Source: DASZIT01 sp963770635 (GTDB taxonomy: Bacteria; Actinomycetota; Acidimicrobiia; Acidimicrobiales; RAAP-2). From it: DNA of 64,000 nt. The notes below the pieces were generated by a model. The model was not told the DNA's origin, made no database searches, and was given only the letters and a program-made list of their open reading frames with translations. The position numbers and the translations under genes were made by a program. This document shows, piece after piece, positions 27,901 through 37,354 of the stretch. The DNA lies in NCBI GenBank assembly GCA_963770635.1, contig CAVYQI010000002.1, positions 186,001 to 250,000 of the forward strand. Reading direction: 5' to 3'. Within the stretch, counting starts at the first letter, position 1. The number at the start of each line of letters is the position of its first letter.

Positions 27901-30795
27901 ATGCCCGTTCGCCCGACCGATGCCCAGGATGGGTATGTCGAGCCGGGTGACGGGATCGATGTCGGGCCGTTGGCGGGCCGGGAGATCACCTTCCAACCCG
28001 CCGATCCTCCCCGCTCCGGGCGATTTGTGATCTTCGACCCGCACCGGGGGAGGACCTCGGAGCCGGATGACGACTCCACCATGACGGAAGTGGTGGCGCC
28101 GGCCGGCAAGGGCGTCCGCCGCCGGCGGGTCCCGGCCCGCTACCTGTCGCTGGCCGAACTCCTCCCGTGGTTGACCGAGCTGGAGAGCAGCCATCCGCTG
28201 ACGCCGCTGCGTGCAAGCGCGCAGGTATGGGCTGGGGTGATGACCGCCGGACTCGGGGTGGTGGCCCGTGGCCATCTCTTCCCGATCGTCACCGCCGCCG
28301 GATACGACGGATGGAAGGTCGGACCCCTGGGTCCGGCCGATCGCGATCTGGTCGAGGAGCTGGCTGATGCGTTTCCAACCTGGGCCCACGCCCTCCCCAT
28401 CGAGGGTTCGTCACCGGTTCGGCTCCACTCGCCGTCGTGGTTGATCGGGGCCGCATGGGACGCGCTGGCCGATTCGCTGGTCCGGACCCCGGCAGCGGAA
28501 CTGGTGGCCGGTTCACCCCTGTTCTCGGCCTTCGCCCCCCAGTTGGTCGGTGAGCTACGGCACTGGCTGGCCCGGGCCGAGCCCGGCATCGCGACGGCCC
28601 CGGCTGTCGGCCTCCGGATGGAGTTCATCGAGGGGCCCGATGGTTGGGGAGAAGGCGGTGCCCGCCCGGCGGCCCGGGGCGTGATCCAGCTGACCAGCCG
28701 CGACGACCCCAATCGGGTGGTGGATCAGACCGATGTCGCCGACCTTCCTCTCGATCAGATGGCCTGTTTCGGCGAAGAGATCATCGAGGGGTTGCGCATC
28801 GCGCTCCACCGCGGGGCCCGGGCGTGGCCGCCACTGCTGCCTCTCACCCGGGACGGATCACCCGGCTCCCTGCTCCTGGACGACACTTCGGTCGAAGACC
28901 TGGCCGGCGATGGAGGCGTCGCGCTCGGCGAGGCAGGCATCGAGGTTGTGTGGCCGTCACAACTCTCCCCGACCGGACTGACGTTGGAGGCGGCGATCTC
29001 GTCGCCGACGACCGCAACCGGCGCTGCGGTCACTGGTGGGCTGACCCTCGACGGCGTGCTCGAATTCCGGTGGCGGGTGGCGATGGACGGCGTTGTCCTG
29101 TCCGAAGAGGAGCTGGACCGGCTGGCCACCGCCAGAGGCGGGATCGTCCGGCTTCGCGGCCGGTGGATGATTGCTGACCCGTCCCTGGTGGAGAAGGCCA
29201 CTTCGGGTCGGGTGGAACGGATGGGAAGCGGTGAAGCCATCGGGTCGCTGCTGGCTGGTCAGGCGGAGATGGGCGGCGAGCGGGTACCGGTGATCGCCAC
29301 CGGGGCCATTGCCGATTTGGTCGAGCGGCTGGCCAAGCTGGCCGAGGACGAATCGATCGGCAACCTGGCTCCGCCGCCCGACCTGGTCGGCGAACTTCGC
29401 CCGTACCAACTTCGGGGGGTGGCCTGGCTCGACCAGATGTGCCACCTCGGGTTGGGCGGATGCCTGGCCGATGACATGGGACTGGGGAAGACCATTCAAG
29501 TCATCGCTCTACACCTCCATCGCCGGGGCCGCGGCCGCGGAACCATGTTGGTCGTCTGTCCCACCTCGCTGCTGGGGAATTGGGAACGGGAGCTGCATCG
29601 TTTCGCGCCCGGGGTGCCGGTCCGCCGCTATCACGGTGGCGACCGCCATCTCGAGGACCTGGCCGGCGATGAGGTGGTGCTGGCCACCTACGGGGTGGTC
29701 CGCCGGGACCACCCGGTGCTGTCGGCGGCTGGCTTCTCCCTGGTGGTGGCCGACGAGGCCCAACATGCCAAGAACCCGTTCTCGGAGACAGCCCGGTCGC
29801 TCCGGTCCATTCCGTCATCCGCCCGGGTGGCCCTGACCGGCACCCCGGTGGAGAACCGGCTGACCGAGTTGTGGTCGATTCTCGACTGGACCACGCCCGG
29901 ACTACTGGGGCCGCTCCGACGGTTCCGGCGGTCGGTGGCGGTTCCGGTCGAGCGCTACCACGACGCCGAGGTCACCGACCGGCTCACCCGGGTCATCCGC
30001 CCGTTCCTGCTTCGGCGGCGGAAGACCGACCCAGCCATCTCTCCCGAACTGCCGCCCCGGACGGTTTCCGATCTCCCGGTCCCGCTGACTCCGGAGCAGG
30101 CCTCCCTGTACGCCGGCGAGGTGACCGAGGCGTTGGCGGTCATCGCCGAGCGTACCGGGATCTCGAGACGCGGCATGGTGCTCCGGCTGCTGACGGTGTT
30201 GAAGCAGATCTGCAACCATCCGGCCCAGTACCTGCATGAGCCGGCTCCGGTGATGGGCCGATCCGGCAAGCTGGCGGCGCTGGAGGAACTGCTGGAGGTC
30301 ATCTTGGCCGAAGGGGAATCGGTACTGGTGTTCAGCCAGTTTGTCGAGATGCTCACCTTGATCGAGTCCCGCTTGAAGGAACTCGGAGTCGGAACCCTGT
30401 TCCTGCATGGCGGAGTGGCAAGCCATCGCCGCGAGGAGATGGTGGAGGCGTTCCAGACCGGAGGGGCACCGGTGTTCCTGCTCTCGTTGAAAGCCGGCGG
30501 GGTCGGGCTCAATCTGACTCAGGCCACCCATGTGATCCACTTCGACCGATGGTGGAACCCGGCAGTAGAGGACCAGGCCACCGACCGAGCCCACCGGATC
30601 GGCCAGCATCGACCGGTGCAGGTGCACCGTCTGGTCACCGAAGGCACGTTGGAGGATCGGATCGCGGTCATGCTCGAGCGGAAGCGCAATCTGGCCGAGG
30701 TGGTGGTCGGTGAAGGGGAGGCGTGGCTGACCGAGTTGTCCGATGATCAGTTGGCTGATCTGGTCACCCTGAGTTCGTCAGGCGATGACCGGTGA
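27901..30795 (+). CDS. SNF2-family DEAD/DEAH-box helicase
   Basis: This 964-residue SWI2/SNF2 ATPase translocates on double-stranded DNA. Residues 1-480 form the bacterial SNF2-associated N-terminal region. The helicase core shows Q-motif-like LRPYQLRGVAWL, Walker A DDMGLGKT near 528, Walker B DEAQHAKN near 618, TGTPVENRLTELWSI, and C-terminal motifs V and VI in SLKAGGVGLNLT and DRAHRIGQ. I chose the ATG at 27,901 and not the longer open frame from 27,496 that lies antiphase inside the carboxyltransferase. The stop overlaps the GTG of the next gene. Actinobacterial homologues pair with a SWIM zinc-finger protein in the same way. Confidence 0.93.
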   Translation: MPVRPTDAQDGYVEPGDGIDVGPLAGREITFQPADPPRSGRFVIFDPHRGRTSEPDDDSTMTEVVAPAGKGVRRRRVPARYLSLAELLPWLTELESSHPLTPLRASAQVWAGVMTAGLGVVARGHLFPIVTAAGYDGWKVGPLGPADRDLVEELADAFPTWAHALPIEGSSPVRLHSPSWLIGAAWDALADSLVRTPAAELVAGSPLFSAFAPQLVGELRHWLARAEPGIATAPAVGLRMEFIEGPDGWGEGGARPAARGVIQLTSRDDPNRVVDQTDVADLPLDQMACFGEEIIEGLRIALHRGARAWPPLLPLTRDGSPGSLLLDDTSVEDLAGDGGVALGEAGIEVVWPSQLSPTGLTLEAAISSPTTATGAAVTGGLTLDGVLEFRWRVAMDGVVLSEEELDRLATARGGIVRLRGRWMIADPSLVEKATSGRVERMGSGEAIGSLLAGQAEMGGERVPVIATGAIADLVERLAKLAEDESIGNLAPPPDLVGELRPYQLRGVAWLDQMCHLGLGGCLADDMGLGKTIQVIALHLHRRGRGRGTMLVVCPTSLLGNWERELHRFAPGVPVRRYHGGDRHLEDLAGDEVVLATYGVVRRDHPVLSAAGFSLVVADEAQHAKNPFSETARSLRSIPSSARVALTGTPVENRLTELWSILDWTTPGLLGPLRRFRRSVAVPVERYHDAEVTDRLTRVIRPFLLRRRKTDPAISPELPPRTVSDLPVPLTPEQASLYAGEVTEALAVIAERTGISRRGMVLRLLTVLKQICNHPAQYLHEPAPVMGRSGKLAALEELLEVILAEGESVLVFSQFVEMLTLIESRLKELGVGTLFLHGGVASHRREEMVEAFQTGGAPVFLLSLKAGGVGLNLTQATHVIHFDRWWNPAVEDQATDRAHRIGQHRPVQVHRLVTEGTLEDRIAVMLERKRNLAEVVVGEGEAWLTELSDDQLADLVTLSSSGDDR

Positions 30796-31457
30796 GCCGG
30801 GGCCGACCGCCACGCCCATCCCCGCCGGCCGGGTTGACGGGCCCGATTGAGGTCGACGAAGGGGTCGCGGCCAGCGAGGCCTGGTCACGAACGCCGGGGC
30901 CGGTTCCGGCCATGCCGCCTCCGCCCCGGCTGCCGGGTCGCCCCGACATCGGAGTCAGTGATCTGCCCGGCGGGCAGGGGCTCCCGTCGGACTCGTTGCG
31001 GGTGCTGGCCCGTGACGCGGCCACTCGGGCCTGGGCTCTCGCCTCGGGCGAGGTGGAGACCGGCCTGGCGCTGTCGGTCGAGCAGGACCTTGCCCGCTGG
31101 GCCGCCGCCCTCTTCGAGTCAGACCTTGCCCAAGGAGAACTGGGCCCATCTCTGGGCGAACTGGCCAGGAGCACCGGCACCACGCCGCGAGAGCTCGAGC
31201 GCCGGGCGTTGGCCTGGCGTGACGGTGGGATCGGGGGCTTCGCCGCCCTGGTCGATTCCTGGGATCCGCCGCCGGGGGACCTCGAACCGGGTCGCCAGCG
31301 GCTGGGGCCGTCCACCATCACCCGGCGCAACCGGCTCACCCGGGGCGACGAGCAGTTGCGGTTGGGACGGGACGGCTACTGGTACCCGTACCGGAAGACC
31401 GCCAACGGTTGGGACCCGGACGGTCCGCCGTTTGAGGAGAGTGAACTGGCCCGCTGA
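30792..31457 (+). CDS. SNF2 helicase partner protein, SWIM domain not seen
   Basis: This 221-residue protein has its GTG start overlapping the helicase stop (GTGA). The position and the tail (RLGRDGYWYPYRK, GWDPDGPP) resemble the C-terminus of SWIM zinc-finger proteins that accompany actinobacterial SNF2 helicases. However, the Cys/His zinc-finger motif (CxCxnCxH) is absent: the protein has no such cluster, and the N-terminus is a Pro-rich segment. It could be a shortened partner that lost the DNA-binding finger, or its missing part may be encoded elsewhere. I infer a role with the helicase in DNA repair or chromatin handling. Confidence 0.65.
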   Translation: MSRGRPPRPSPPAGLTGPIEVDEGVAASEAWSRTPGPVPAMPPPPRLPGRPDIGVSDLPGGQGLPSDSLRVLARDAATRAWALASGEVETGLALSVEQDLARWAAALFESDLAQGELGPSLGELARSTGTTPRELERRALAWRDGGIGGFAALVDSWDPPPGDLEPGRQRLGPSTITRRNRLTRGDEQLRLGRDGYWYPYRKTANGWDPDGPPFEESELAR

Positions 31458-31504
31458 CGCCATTGGACACCGACCCGGATCGCCGGGCCGGAGAAATCAG
31501 AAGG

Positions 31505-32731
31505 TCAGGGCTGCTGTTGCCACACTCGCACGTACTGGACCTCGGTGGTCGCCGGCAACGGGGTAGTGGAGGGATTGAAGTTGTTGGTACCGATGCCCAA
31601 CGCCTGGGTCAGGTTGATGTAGAAGGGTTGGTCGAACGGCTCGGGACTCACTTCCGGTAAGGAGGGGATCCAGTGATCGACCAGACACGTCTGGCCGTTG
31701 TAGATCATGGTCATGGTGGTCGGAGTCCACTCCAACACGTAGTCGTTGAACTGGGTGGGGTCGATGGTGCACTGGTTGTTAGTGGTGACGTTGGTGTTAG
31801 TGGCAGCAATCACAGTGGCCGGGTCGTAGTTGTAGTGGAGAGTGGGAATCGCCAGGGTGGGGAACTGGGAAAACATCTCGGCGATGTCGATCTCTCCGGT
31901 CGCCGTCCCCGCCCCGTACTTCGTCGGGTTCTGGGGAGTGAGCCAGAGGGATGACTGGAGCCCGGCGACCGTCGCCGCCGGGATCTTCGCCTTGATTTCG
32001 AATCGTCCGTAGGCCTGAGAGAACAGGCCGAAGGTGCTGATGGTCCCGCTGGTGTACTGGGTGGTGAAGTTGCCGTCGGGATCCGAACAGGTGAACGGGG
32101 AGGCTTCTTTACGGGCCGTCAGACTGAGATAGCCGTTCCCCACCGAGATGTTGTTCGGGCTGTTGACGAAACACGCGGTCAGCCCGGAGACGTAGCCGCT
32201 CGTCGCGGTGGTGATCGGAACCCACGTACTGGTATCGAGCGTTGTGCCGGTGAATTCGCTGTCGAGGGTGCACGTCCAGGTGGAACCGTCAGCTACCAGG
32301 GTTTGCTGACCACCGCACGATGGTCCTCCGCCCGGGATGGTCGTGGTGGTGGTAGTGGTGGTGGTCGTAGTCGTGGTCGTCGTGGTGGTGGTGGTAGGCG
32401 CGGTGGTGGTCGTGGTGGTGGTAGGCGTCGGGATGAGAGATTGGAGCCAGCCTTCGAGTGCACGGAACAATCCGCCGAGGCCCAACGGGTAATGGTTGCT
32501 GGACAAGGTGGCAACTGCCGGGCTCACCGGAGCGGACTGAATCGGCGCCAGAATGCCCGCCACCAGCGCGGCCATGGCCCCGACGAAGATCAGCCATCCC
32601 GTCCACGTCTTCAGCCTCCGATGAACAGACGATGCCCGCTGCATCCGATGAGCAGGGGATGCCCGCTGCATCCGATGAGCAGGGGACGCAGGCTGTATCC
32701 GGTGTGCAGGTTGTCTCCGCCGCGCTGCCAT
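31505..32731 (-). CDS. Membrane-anchored glycoside hydrolase family 16 (endo-beta-glucanase-like)
   Basis: This 408-residue protein has a short basic N-terminus with repeated PAHRMQRAS units, one transmembrane segment (about residues 45-65), a Thr-run linker (about 95-130) and a GH16 catalytic domain from about 140. The GH16 motif EIDIAE, with nucleophile and acid/base Glu, is near residue 270, and a secreted-protein Cys/Asn-rich composition surrounds it. GH16 enzymes cleave or transglycosylate beta-1,3/1,4-glucans and related polysaccharides. The topology suggests a surface enzyme held on a stalk. The ATG at 32,731 is supported by the TM segment that follows. It is convergent with the SNF2 partner gene. 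Confidence 0.88.
   Translation of the reverse strand: MAARRRQPAHRIQPASPAHRMQRASPAHRMQRASSVHRRLKTWTGWLIFVGAMAALVAGILAPIQSAPVSPAVATLSSNHYPLGLGGLFRALEGWLQSLIPTPTTTTTTTAPTTTTTTTTTTTTTTTTTTTIPGGGPSCGGQQTLVADGSTWTCTLDSEFTGTTLDTSTWVPITTATSGYVSGLTACFVNSPNNISVGNGYLSLTARKEASPFTCSDPDGNFTTQYTSGTISTFGLFSQAYGRFEIKAKIPAATVAGLQSSLWLTPQNPTKYGAGTATGEIDIAEMFSQFPTLAIPTLHYNYDPATVIAATNTNVTTNNQCTIDPTQFNDYVLEWTPTTMTMIYNGQTCLVDHWIPSLPEVSPEPFDQPFYINLTQALGIGTNNFNPSTTPLPATTEVQYVRVWQQQP
32336..32428. repeat. GGT/GTC low-complexity tract encoding a Thr-run linker
   Basis: A run of GTGGTGGTAGTGGTGGTCG-type triplets encodes, on the minus strand, about 20 consecutive Thr residues plus a shorter run in the stalk of the GH16 protein. 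A similar tract lies at about 41,525-41,620 in the lipoprotein gene. Confidence 0.85.
32631..32684. repeat. Exact 27-bp tandem duplication in the GH16 N-terminus
   Basis: The 27-mer beginning GATGCCCGCTGCATCCGATG occurs at 32,631-32,657 and again, identical, at 32,658-32,684, with degraded copies on both sides. Being a multiple of three it keeps frame and encodes the nine-residue PAHRMQRAS-type unit. Perfect identity points to recent slippage. Confidence 0.9.
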
Positions 32732-32899
32732 TTGTACCGCTCCCTATCCGGTGCAATCTTCCTGATCCGAGACCGCGTCGAGGGAGCAGCATATAAAGGA
32801 TTGACACAAAAAACTCTGATACCCCCAAGAATGAGCCTCCGTGGGTGATGGCGCTGGCGACCGAAACCCCAGGTGGGAGTACCCGAGGTACGACCCGGA

Positions 32900-33643
32900 C
32901 TACGGGGCGCGGTTGGTGACGGAGAACCAGTCCCGGGCATTGAGGTACGCCGAGAAGGTGGTGGCGATGGCCTCGATGTCCGCGGATCGCTTGGGGCGCT
33001 GCACTTCGTAGAGGTGGGGGAACTCGAGCCAGCCGGTGAGGTTTCGCCAGAGTCGGACGGCGGCATCGCCCCGGGGAGGATCGATGAGCACCGGGCCGAA
33101 GATCGCTTGACCGTCGGGGAACACCAGGGTCGGGACCCCGAACGCCCCTTTGGCTACCACTGCGTCATGCTCGGCGTGCACCTCGTCGCCGGTGGTCGGG
33201 TCGTCGATGGCTGCCTGCACCAACGCCGGGTCGAGACCGAGTTCACCGAGCAGTTGCTCGGCGACGTCGGGTCGGTGGGGCTTCTTTCCCTCGACATGGA
33301 GGGCGTGCCCGGCGGCCTGGTACCACTGGTCGAGGAGATCCATGTCGGTCCGCCGGAGGAGGGCGCCGATCCGCATCATCGACCAGCCGTAGGACCACTC
33401 CCGTTCCCAAGGGTGCTTCTTCCCCTCCACCCGGTTGATCTCTTCGAGGCTGAAGAAGCGCCACCTGACCTTGACGCCGGCGGTGTCACGAACCTCTCGC
33501 ATCCACAGCGACGTCTGATAGGCGTAGGGGCACATGATGTCGAAGTGGAAGTCGACCTGGTCCGGGGGCACCGGGCCGGCGGGATCGGAGGTGGGGGAGT
33601 CGGGGATGTGGCCAGAGTAGCCAACCCGGCCGCCGCCCATCAT
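32900..33643 (-). CDS. DsbA-family thioredoxin-fold protein
   Basis: This 247-residue protein is of the DsbA / 2-hydroxychromene isomerase-like group. After a short N-terminal tail, VDFHFDIMCPYAYQTSLW carries a single active-site Cys (CPYA rather than CxxC), as in the mycothiol-dependent Rv2466c-like branch. The helical insert and the later GAFGVPTLVF, with its cis-Pro, are typical. Its ATG overlaps the stop of the LysR gene (ATGATG), so the two are translated together. A mycothiol-linked reductase role is inference from the family. Confidence 0.85.
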   Translation of the reverse strand: MMGGGRVGYSGHIPDSPTSDPAGPVPPDQVDFHFDIMCPYAYQTSLWMREVRDTAGVKVRWRFFSLEEINRVEGKKHPWEREWSYGWSMMRIGALLRRTDMDLLDQWYQAAGHALHVEGKKPHRPDVAEQLLGELGLDPALVQAAIDDPTTGDEVHAEHDAVVAKGAFGVPTLVFPDGQAIFGPVLIDPPRGDAAVRLWRNLTGWLEFPHLYEVQRPKRSADIEAIATTFSAYLNARDWFSVTNRAP

Positions 33644-34542
33644 CCGCCGAGGTCGATCGCCAACTCGACGAACCGACGGGCCGCCGGGGCCAACGGGCCG
33701 GCCAGATGGATGAGCACGATCGACCGGGTGACCGGAGGATCGGGACGGACCACGGTGGCGCCGTGGAGCTCAGCCACCTGGGCGGTGGCTTCCGGCACCA
33801 GCGCGGCGCCGGCTCCGGCCAGTACCAGGGGCACGATGGCGTCGCGCTGGGCGGTCACAACCGCCACCCGCGGCCCCGATCCCGGCTCGCCACCCAGACC
33901 CTCATCGAGGAGTCGACGGGTGGAGGTCCCCGGCGGGGCGGCCACGAACGGGAGGTCGATCAACGTGGCCAAGTCCACCCGGGTCTTCCCTCCGGCCGAG
34001 GTTTGGAGCGACGGTGGTGCCATTCCCGGCGGCAACACCAGCACCAGTGCCTGTTCACCGAGGGGGTGGGCCACCAGGCCCTCGGGCAACTGATCGGAGT
34101 CGGTGAGTCCGAGCTCTCGCCGGCCGTCCCGGACCATGGCCACCACCCCGGCCGAGTCGTCGGGGGCAGCCAGATCGACGGTCACCGCCGGGTGGTCACG
34201 CCGGAACCGGCCCACGATCACGGCCAGCGGATCGGCGGCCAGGGTGGGGAGGCTGGCGATGGCCAGGCTGCCGGCGTCCAGCCCGGTGACCGCCGCCACC
34301 GCGGCCCGGCCGGTCTCCACGTCCCGCAGGGCTTGCCGGGCCGGCCCGATGAGGGCGGCCCCGGCCGGACTCACCACCACCCGGCGGCCCAAACGGTGGA
34401 AGAGGATGGTGCCGAGCTCGGTCTCCAGCTCCTTGACGGCCAGGGACAGGGCGGGTTGGGACACCGACACGGCCCGGGCGGCGGCGGTGAACCCCTGGTG
34501 GTCGGCCACCGCCAAAAAATGCTTGAGCCGCCGTAGATCCAT
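33640..34542 (-). CDS. LysR-family transcriptional regulator
   Basis: This 300-residue regulator has an N-terminal winged helix-turn-helix (residues 1-60; FLAVADHQGFTAAARAVSVSQPALSLAVKELE) and a LysR effector-binding domain (about 90-295). It is divergent from the MFS transporter gene, 70 bp apart, and is followed directly by the DsbA-like gene. The arrangement suggests that it controls the exporter and its own operon in response to a small molecule. Confidence 0.93.
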   Translation of the reverse strand: MDLRRLKHFLAVADHQGFTAAARAVSVSQPALSLAVKELETELGTILFHRLGRRVVVSPAGAALIGPARQALRDVETGRAAVAAVTGLDAGSLAIASLPTLAADPLAVIVGRFRRDHPAVTVDLAAPDDSAGVVAMVRDGRRELGLTDSDQLPEGLVAHPLGEQALVLVLPPGMAPPSLQTSAGGKTRVDLATLIDLPFVAAPPGTSTRRLLDEGLGGEPGSGPRVAVVTAQRDAIVPLVLAGAGAALVPEATAQVAELHGATVVRPDPPVTRSIVLIHLAGPLAPAARRFVELAIDLGG

Positions 34543-34612
34543 TTGTAAATCATATCAAAACAATCAATAATCACTATTCGACTTCTGGAACCGCAGCGTC
34601 CACCATGGGAGG
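34543..34612. promoter_or_regulatory. Divergent promoter region between LysR and MFS genes
   Basis: This strongly A/T-rich island (for example TTGTAAATCATATCAAAACAATCAATAATC) sits in otherwise GC-rich DNA between divergent starts. It is where LysR boxes and both promoters are expected. I cannot assign -35/-10 elements with confidence. Confidence 0.6.
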
Positions 34613-36110
34613 GTGGACACCGACATCGAGCCGAAGCCAACCGGATGGCGGCAGCTGATCGTCGAGCCGCGCCGACCCGCCTCGATCCGGGATCGTCCCG
34701 GGGCCTACCGGCTGGCGGTGGCGGCGGTATGCATCGGCGCCTTCATGGGACAGCTCGACGCCAGCATCGTCACCCAGGCGTTCCCCACCCTCGAGCGGTC
34801 GTTCGGGGTCGGGGTGGGCCCGGTCACCTGGGTCGGCCTCAGCTACCTGCTGGTGCTGGTGGCCACCGTCGCCGCGGTGGGCCGCTTCGCCGACATGTTC
34901 GGACGCAAACTCCTCTACATCTACGGGTTCCTCATCTTCATCGCCGGTTCGGCCCTCTGCGCGCTGGCGCCGAACCTCTACCTGCTGTGCGGGTGCCGGG
35001 TGCTCCAGGCCGTCGGGGCGGCCATGTTGCAGGCCAACAGCGTGGCCATCATCGCCCTGGCCGTGCCCCGGCACCGCCTCGGCCGCTCCATCGGAATCCA
35101 GGGTGCCGCCCAGGCGCTGGGGTTGGCCTTCGGCCCATCGGTCGGCGGATTGCTGCTGGCGGTGGGCGGGTGGCGGCTGCTGTTCTTGGTCAACGTGCCG
35201 GTCGGGGTGGTCGGGGTGATCGCCGGGCTGTTGTTCATCCCCCGCAGCCGGCACCTGCAGACCCGGGTTGGTTTCGACTGGTCCGGGTTCGCACTGTTCT
35301 TTCCGGCGGTGGTGGCGCTGGTGTCGGTCATCTCGCTGGGGAACCGCCAGGGCTGGACCTCACCCTGGATCCTCGGCCTCATCGGGGTGGCGGCGATCCT
35401 CGCCATCGGGTTCGTGGCCCGGGAACGCCGGTTCCCCGAGCCGATGGTGGACCTCTCGCTGTTCCGGCGGGCCCGCTTCAGCGCCGGGATCGTGAGCGGG
35501 ATGCTGTCCTTCATGGTCCTGTTCGGAGTGCTGGTGATCGTGCCCTTCCTGCTCGAACGCGGCTACGGGTTGGGCTCGGCCCGGTCGGGGATCGAGTTGA
35601 TGGCCATGCCGCTGGCCCTGGGCGTCGTCGCCCCGCTGGCTGGTCACCTGGCTGACCGGGTGGGGGTCGGACCCCCGGGGGTGATTGGGATGGTGCTGGT
35701 GGTGCTCGGCCTGGTCGGGCTGGCGGCCTGGGATCCGACCACCCCCGGCTTCGTCGCCCTGCTGGCGTTGATCGGCGTCGGTCTCGGCCTCTTCGTCTCA
35801 CCCAACAACGCCGGGATCATGGCGGCCATCCCGGCTCAGCAGTCCGGGCCTCGCCTCCGGGGTCCTCAACATGACCCGGGGGATCGGGACCGCCCTGGGG
35901 CTGGCGGTGAGCGGTGCGGTGTTCGGTTCCTCGGCCGGCAACCTGACGGATACCGCGCAGGTGCGGCACGCCTTTTCGATCGCCGCCCTGGTGTTGGCCG
36001 CCAGCGCCGCGCTGGCCGCTGCCGTCGCCCTCTTCGGCGTCATCGCCGACCCGGCCCCAGCCCGGGAGCGGACCGACCGGACGGACCCGGTCATCCCGCC
36101 TCCCTACTGA
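34613..36110 (+). CDS. MFS drug-type exporter, DHA2-like (one frameshift)
   Basis: Frame-corrected, this is about 499 residues with 13-14 hydrophobic segments, as in the 14-helix DHA2 family. The opening MGQLDASIVTQAFPTLERSFG matches helix 1 motif D1, and RFADMFGRKLLYIYG matches the loop 2-3 motif A. One extra base in GTCCGGGCC (about 35,850) shifts frame. Past it, ASGVLNMTRGIGTALG and the final two helices read well to a stop at 36,110. The start is GTG at 34,613. It is divergent from a LysR regulator and overlaps the 3' end of the next gene by 7 bp. The substrate is unknown. Confidence 0.88.
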
Positions 36111-37276
36111 TGGGCGGCGGCGGACGCGGTGGGCTGGGGATTGGCGGACATCGAGATGAAGTCCCGGGATGAGGGCTCGAAGTACCGATTGGGTGCGCCG
36201 TTCATCGAGCTCAGCAGCTTGGTCCCGTTGGCCGGGGCGGCCGGCTTTCCCGGCGGCGGGGTGAAGAAGAAGTAGTCGACCCAGGCGGTGTTGATGTCCA
36301 TCTCCATGGCCCGGATAGCGCCGGCGTGGAGGAGCACGTTGGCCAGGGTGTAGACGCTGAGACCGGGGCCGCCGGCATAGACCAGCGCCCCGTTGGCCGT
36401 CACCCCGACGCCCGACCTCCACACCAGCAGTTTGTTGCCCAGGGTGGCGCCCCACTTGCCGGTCGAGTCCGACTGCAGTCCCGGTGACAGGTGACCCTGG
36501 TCGATGATCAGATCCAGGTTCTGGCGAACGCTGTCGACATTCGGCCCCATCGTCGCGTCCCGTCCCCACTTGGCCACCGTGACCTTGCCGGTGTCGTAGA
36601 TGACCAGCGAGGCGGCCCCCGGGCGCATGGTATAGATGAGCCGGCCCTCACTGTAGTAGCCACCGTCGGAATCCTGCATGCGAAATCCGGAGTTGAACTG
36701 GGCGACCAGTTGGCTGGCCTCATCGGCCGTGGGTGGGGCCATGTCCTTGAACCCGGTGGCACCCGGCACGTCGGTGCCGGAGAACAGGGTGGCCTTCAAC
36801 AGCTTGGTGTCCATCCACGCCACCCCGGTGAGCAGGCTGGTATGCACCGGGTCGGGCCGGAGATAGGTGGAGTACACCGCCGGCACCCCGCCGACCAGGC
36901 GGCCGACCGGAGTCCACTGACCCTCGCCCTCGAGCGGCCCCGGCACGATCGGGTGCAGCGCGGACGGCACCGGAAGGTGGGCGACGTTGGCATAGTTGGC
37001 CGACGAAAATGAGGTGGCCTTGTGGGTGGCTACCGCCACATTGGCCCGGCCACCCTTTGGTGGCTGATGGTGGGAGTACCACTCGTTCTCAACCCATCGG
37101 ACGATCCCGCTCCCGCCGTGGGACCGGACCCACTCGACACTCCTGGCCTGCAGGCCGTCGGTTCCCGGGGCGGTGATGGCACTGAAATACGACCATCCGG
37201 CCACGATGAGGAACGCCGCGAGGGCGGCGAGAAAGCCAAAGGCGACCTTTCGTTTCACCGTTCGAAAGGGACGCAC
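36104..37276 (-). CDS. Phosphodiester glycosidase-family (NAGPA-like) exported protein
   Basis: This 390-residue protein has one N-terminal transmembrane/signal segment (about residues 10-32) followed by a NAGPA domain. Typical features are QFNSGFRMQDSDGGYYSEG near 190, SLVIYDTGKVTVAKWG near 215 and MEMDINTAWVDYFFF near 320. Family members hydrolyse phosphodiester-linked N-acetylglucosamine or trim glycan phosphodiesters outside the cell. A second protein with the same domain is encoded at 39,636-41,434. The tail ends in a low-complexity Ala/Ser region. Confidence 0.85.
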   Translation of the reverse strand: MRPFRTVKRKVAFGFLAALAAFLIVAGWSYFSAITAPGTDGLQARSVEWVRSHGGSGIVRWVENEWYSHHQPPKGGRANVAVATHKATSFSSANYANVAHLPVPSALHPIVPGPLEGEGQWTPVGRLVGGVPAVYSTYLRPDPVHTSLLTGVAWMDTKLLKATLFSGTDVPGATGFKDMAPPTADEASQLVAQFNSGFRMQDSDGGYYSEGRLIYTMRPGAASLVIYDTGKVTVAKWGRDATMGPNVDSVRQNLDLIIDQGHLSPGLQSDSTGKWGATLGNKLLVWRSGVGVTANGALVYAGGPGLSVYTLANVLLHAGAIRAMEMDINTAWVDYFFFTPPPGKPAAPANGTKLLSSMNGAPNRYFEPSSRDFISMSANPQPTASAAAHQ

Positions 37277-37354
37277 GGGCCGAAATCTAGATCACGATGC
37301 GGGGAGTAAGGTGTCGCCATTCCGACCACCGTTTTCGCCCGGCTCCGGCTGCCG

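Noticed and set aside
35840..35860. Programmed ribosomal frameshift in the MFS gene
   Set aside because: There is no slippery heptamer or downstream structure, and similar shifts occur in unrelated genes, so an indel is simpler.
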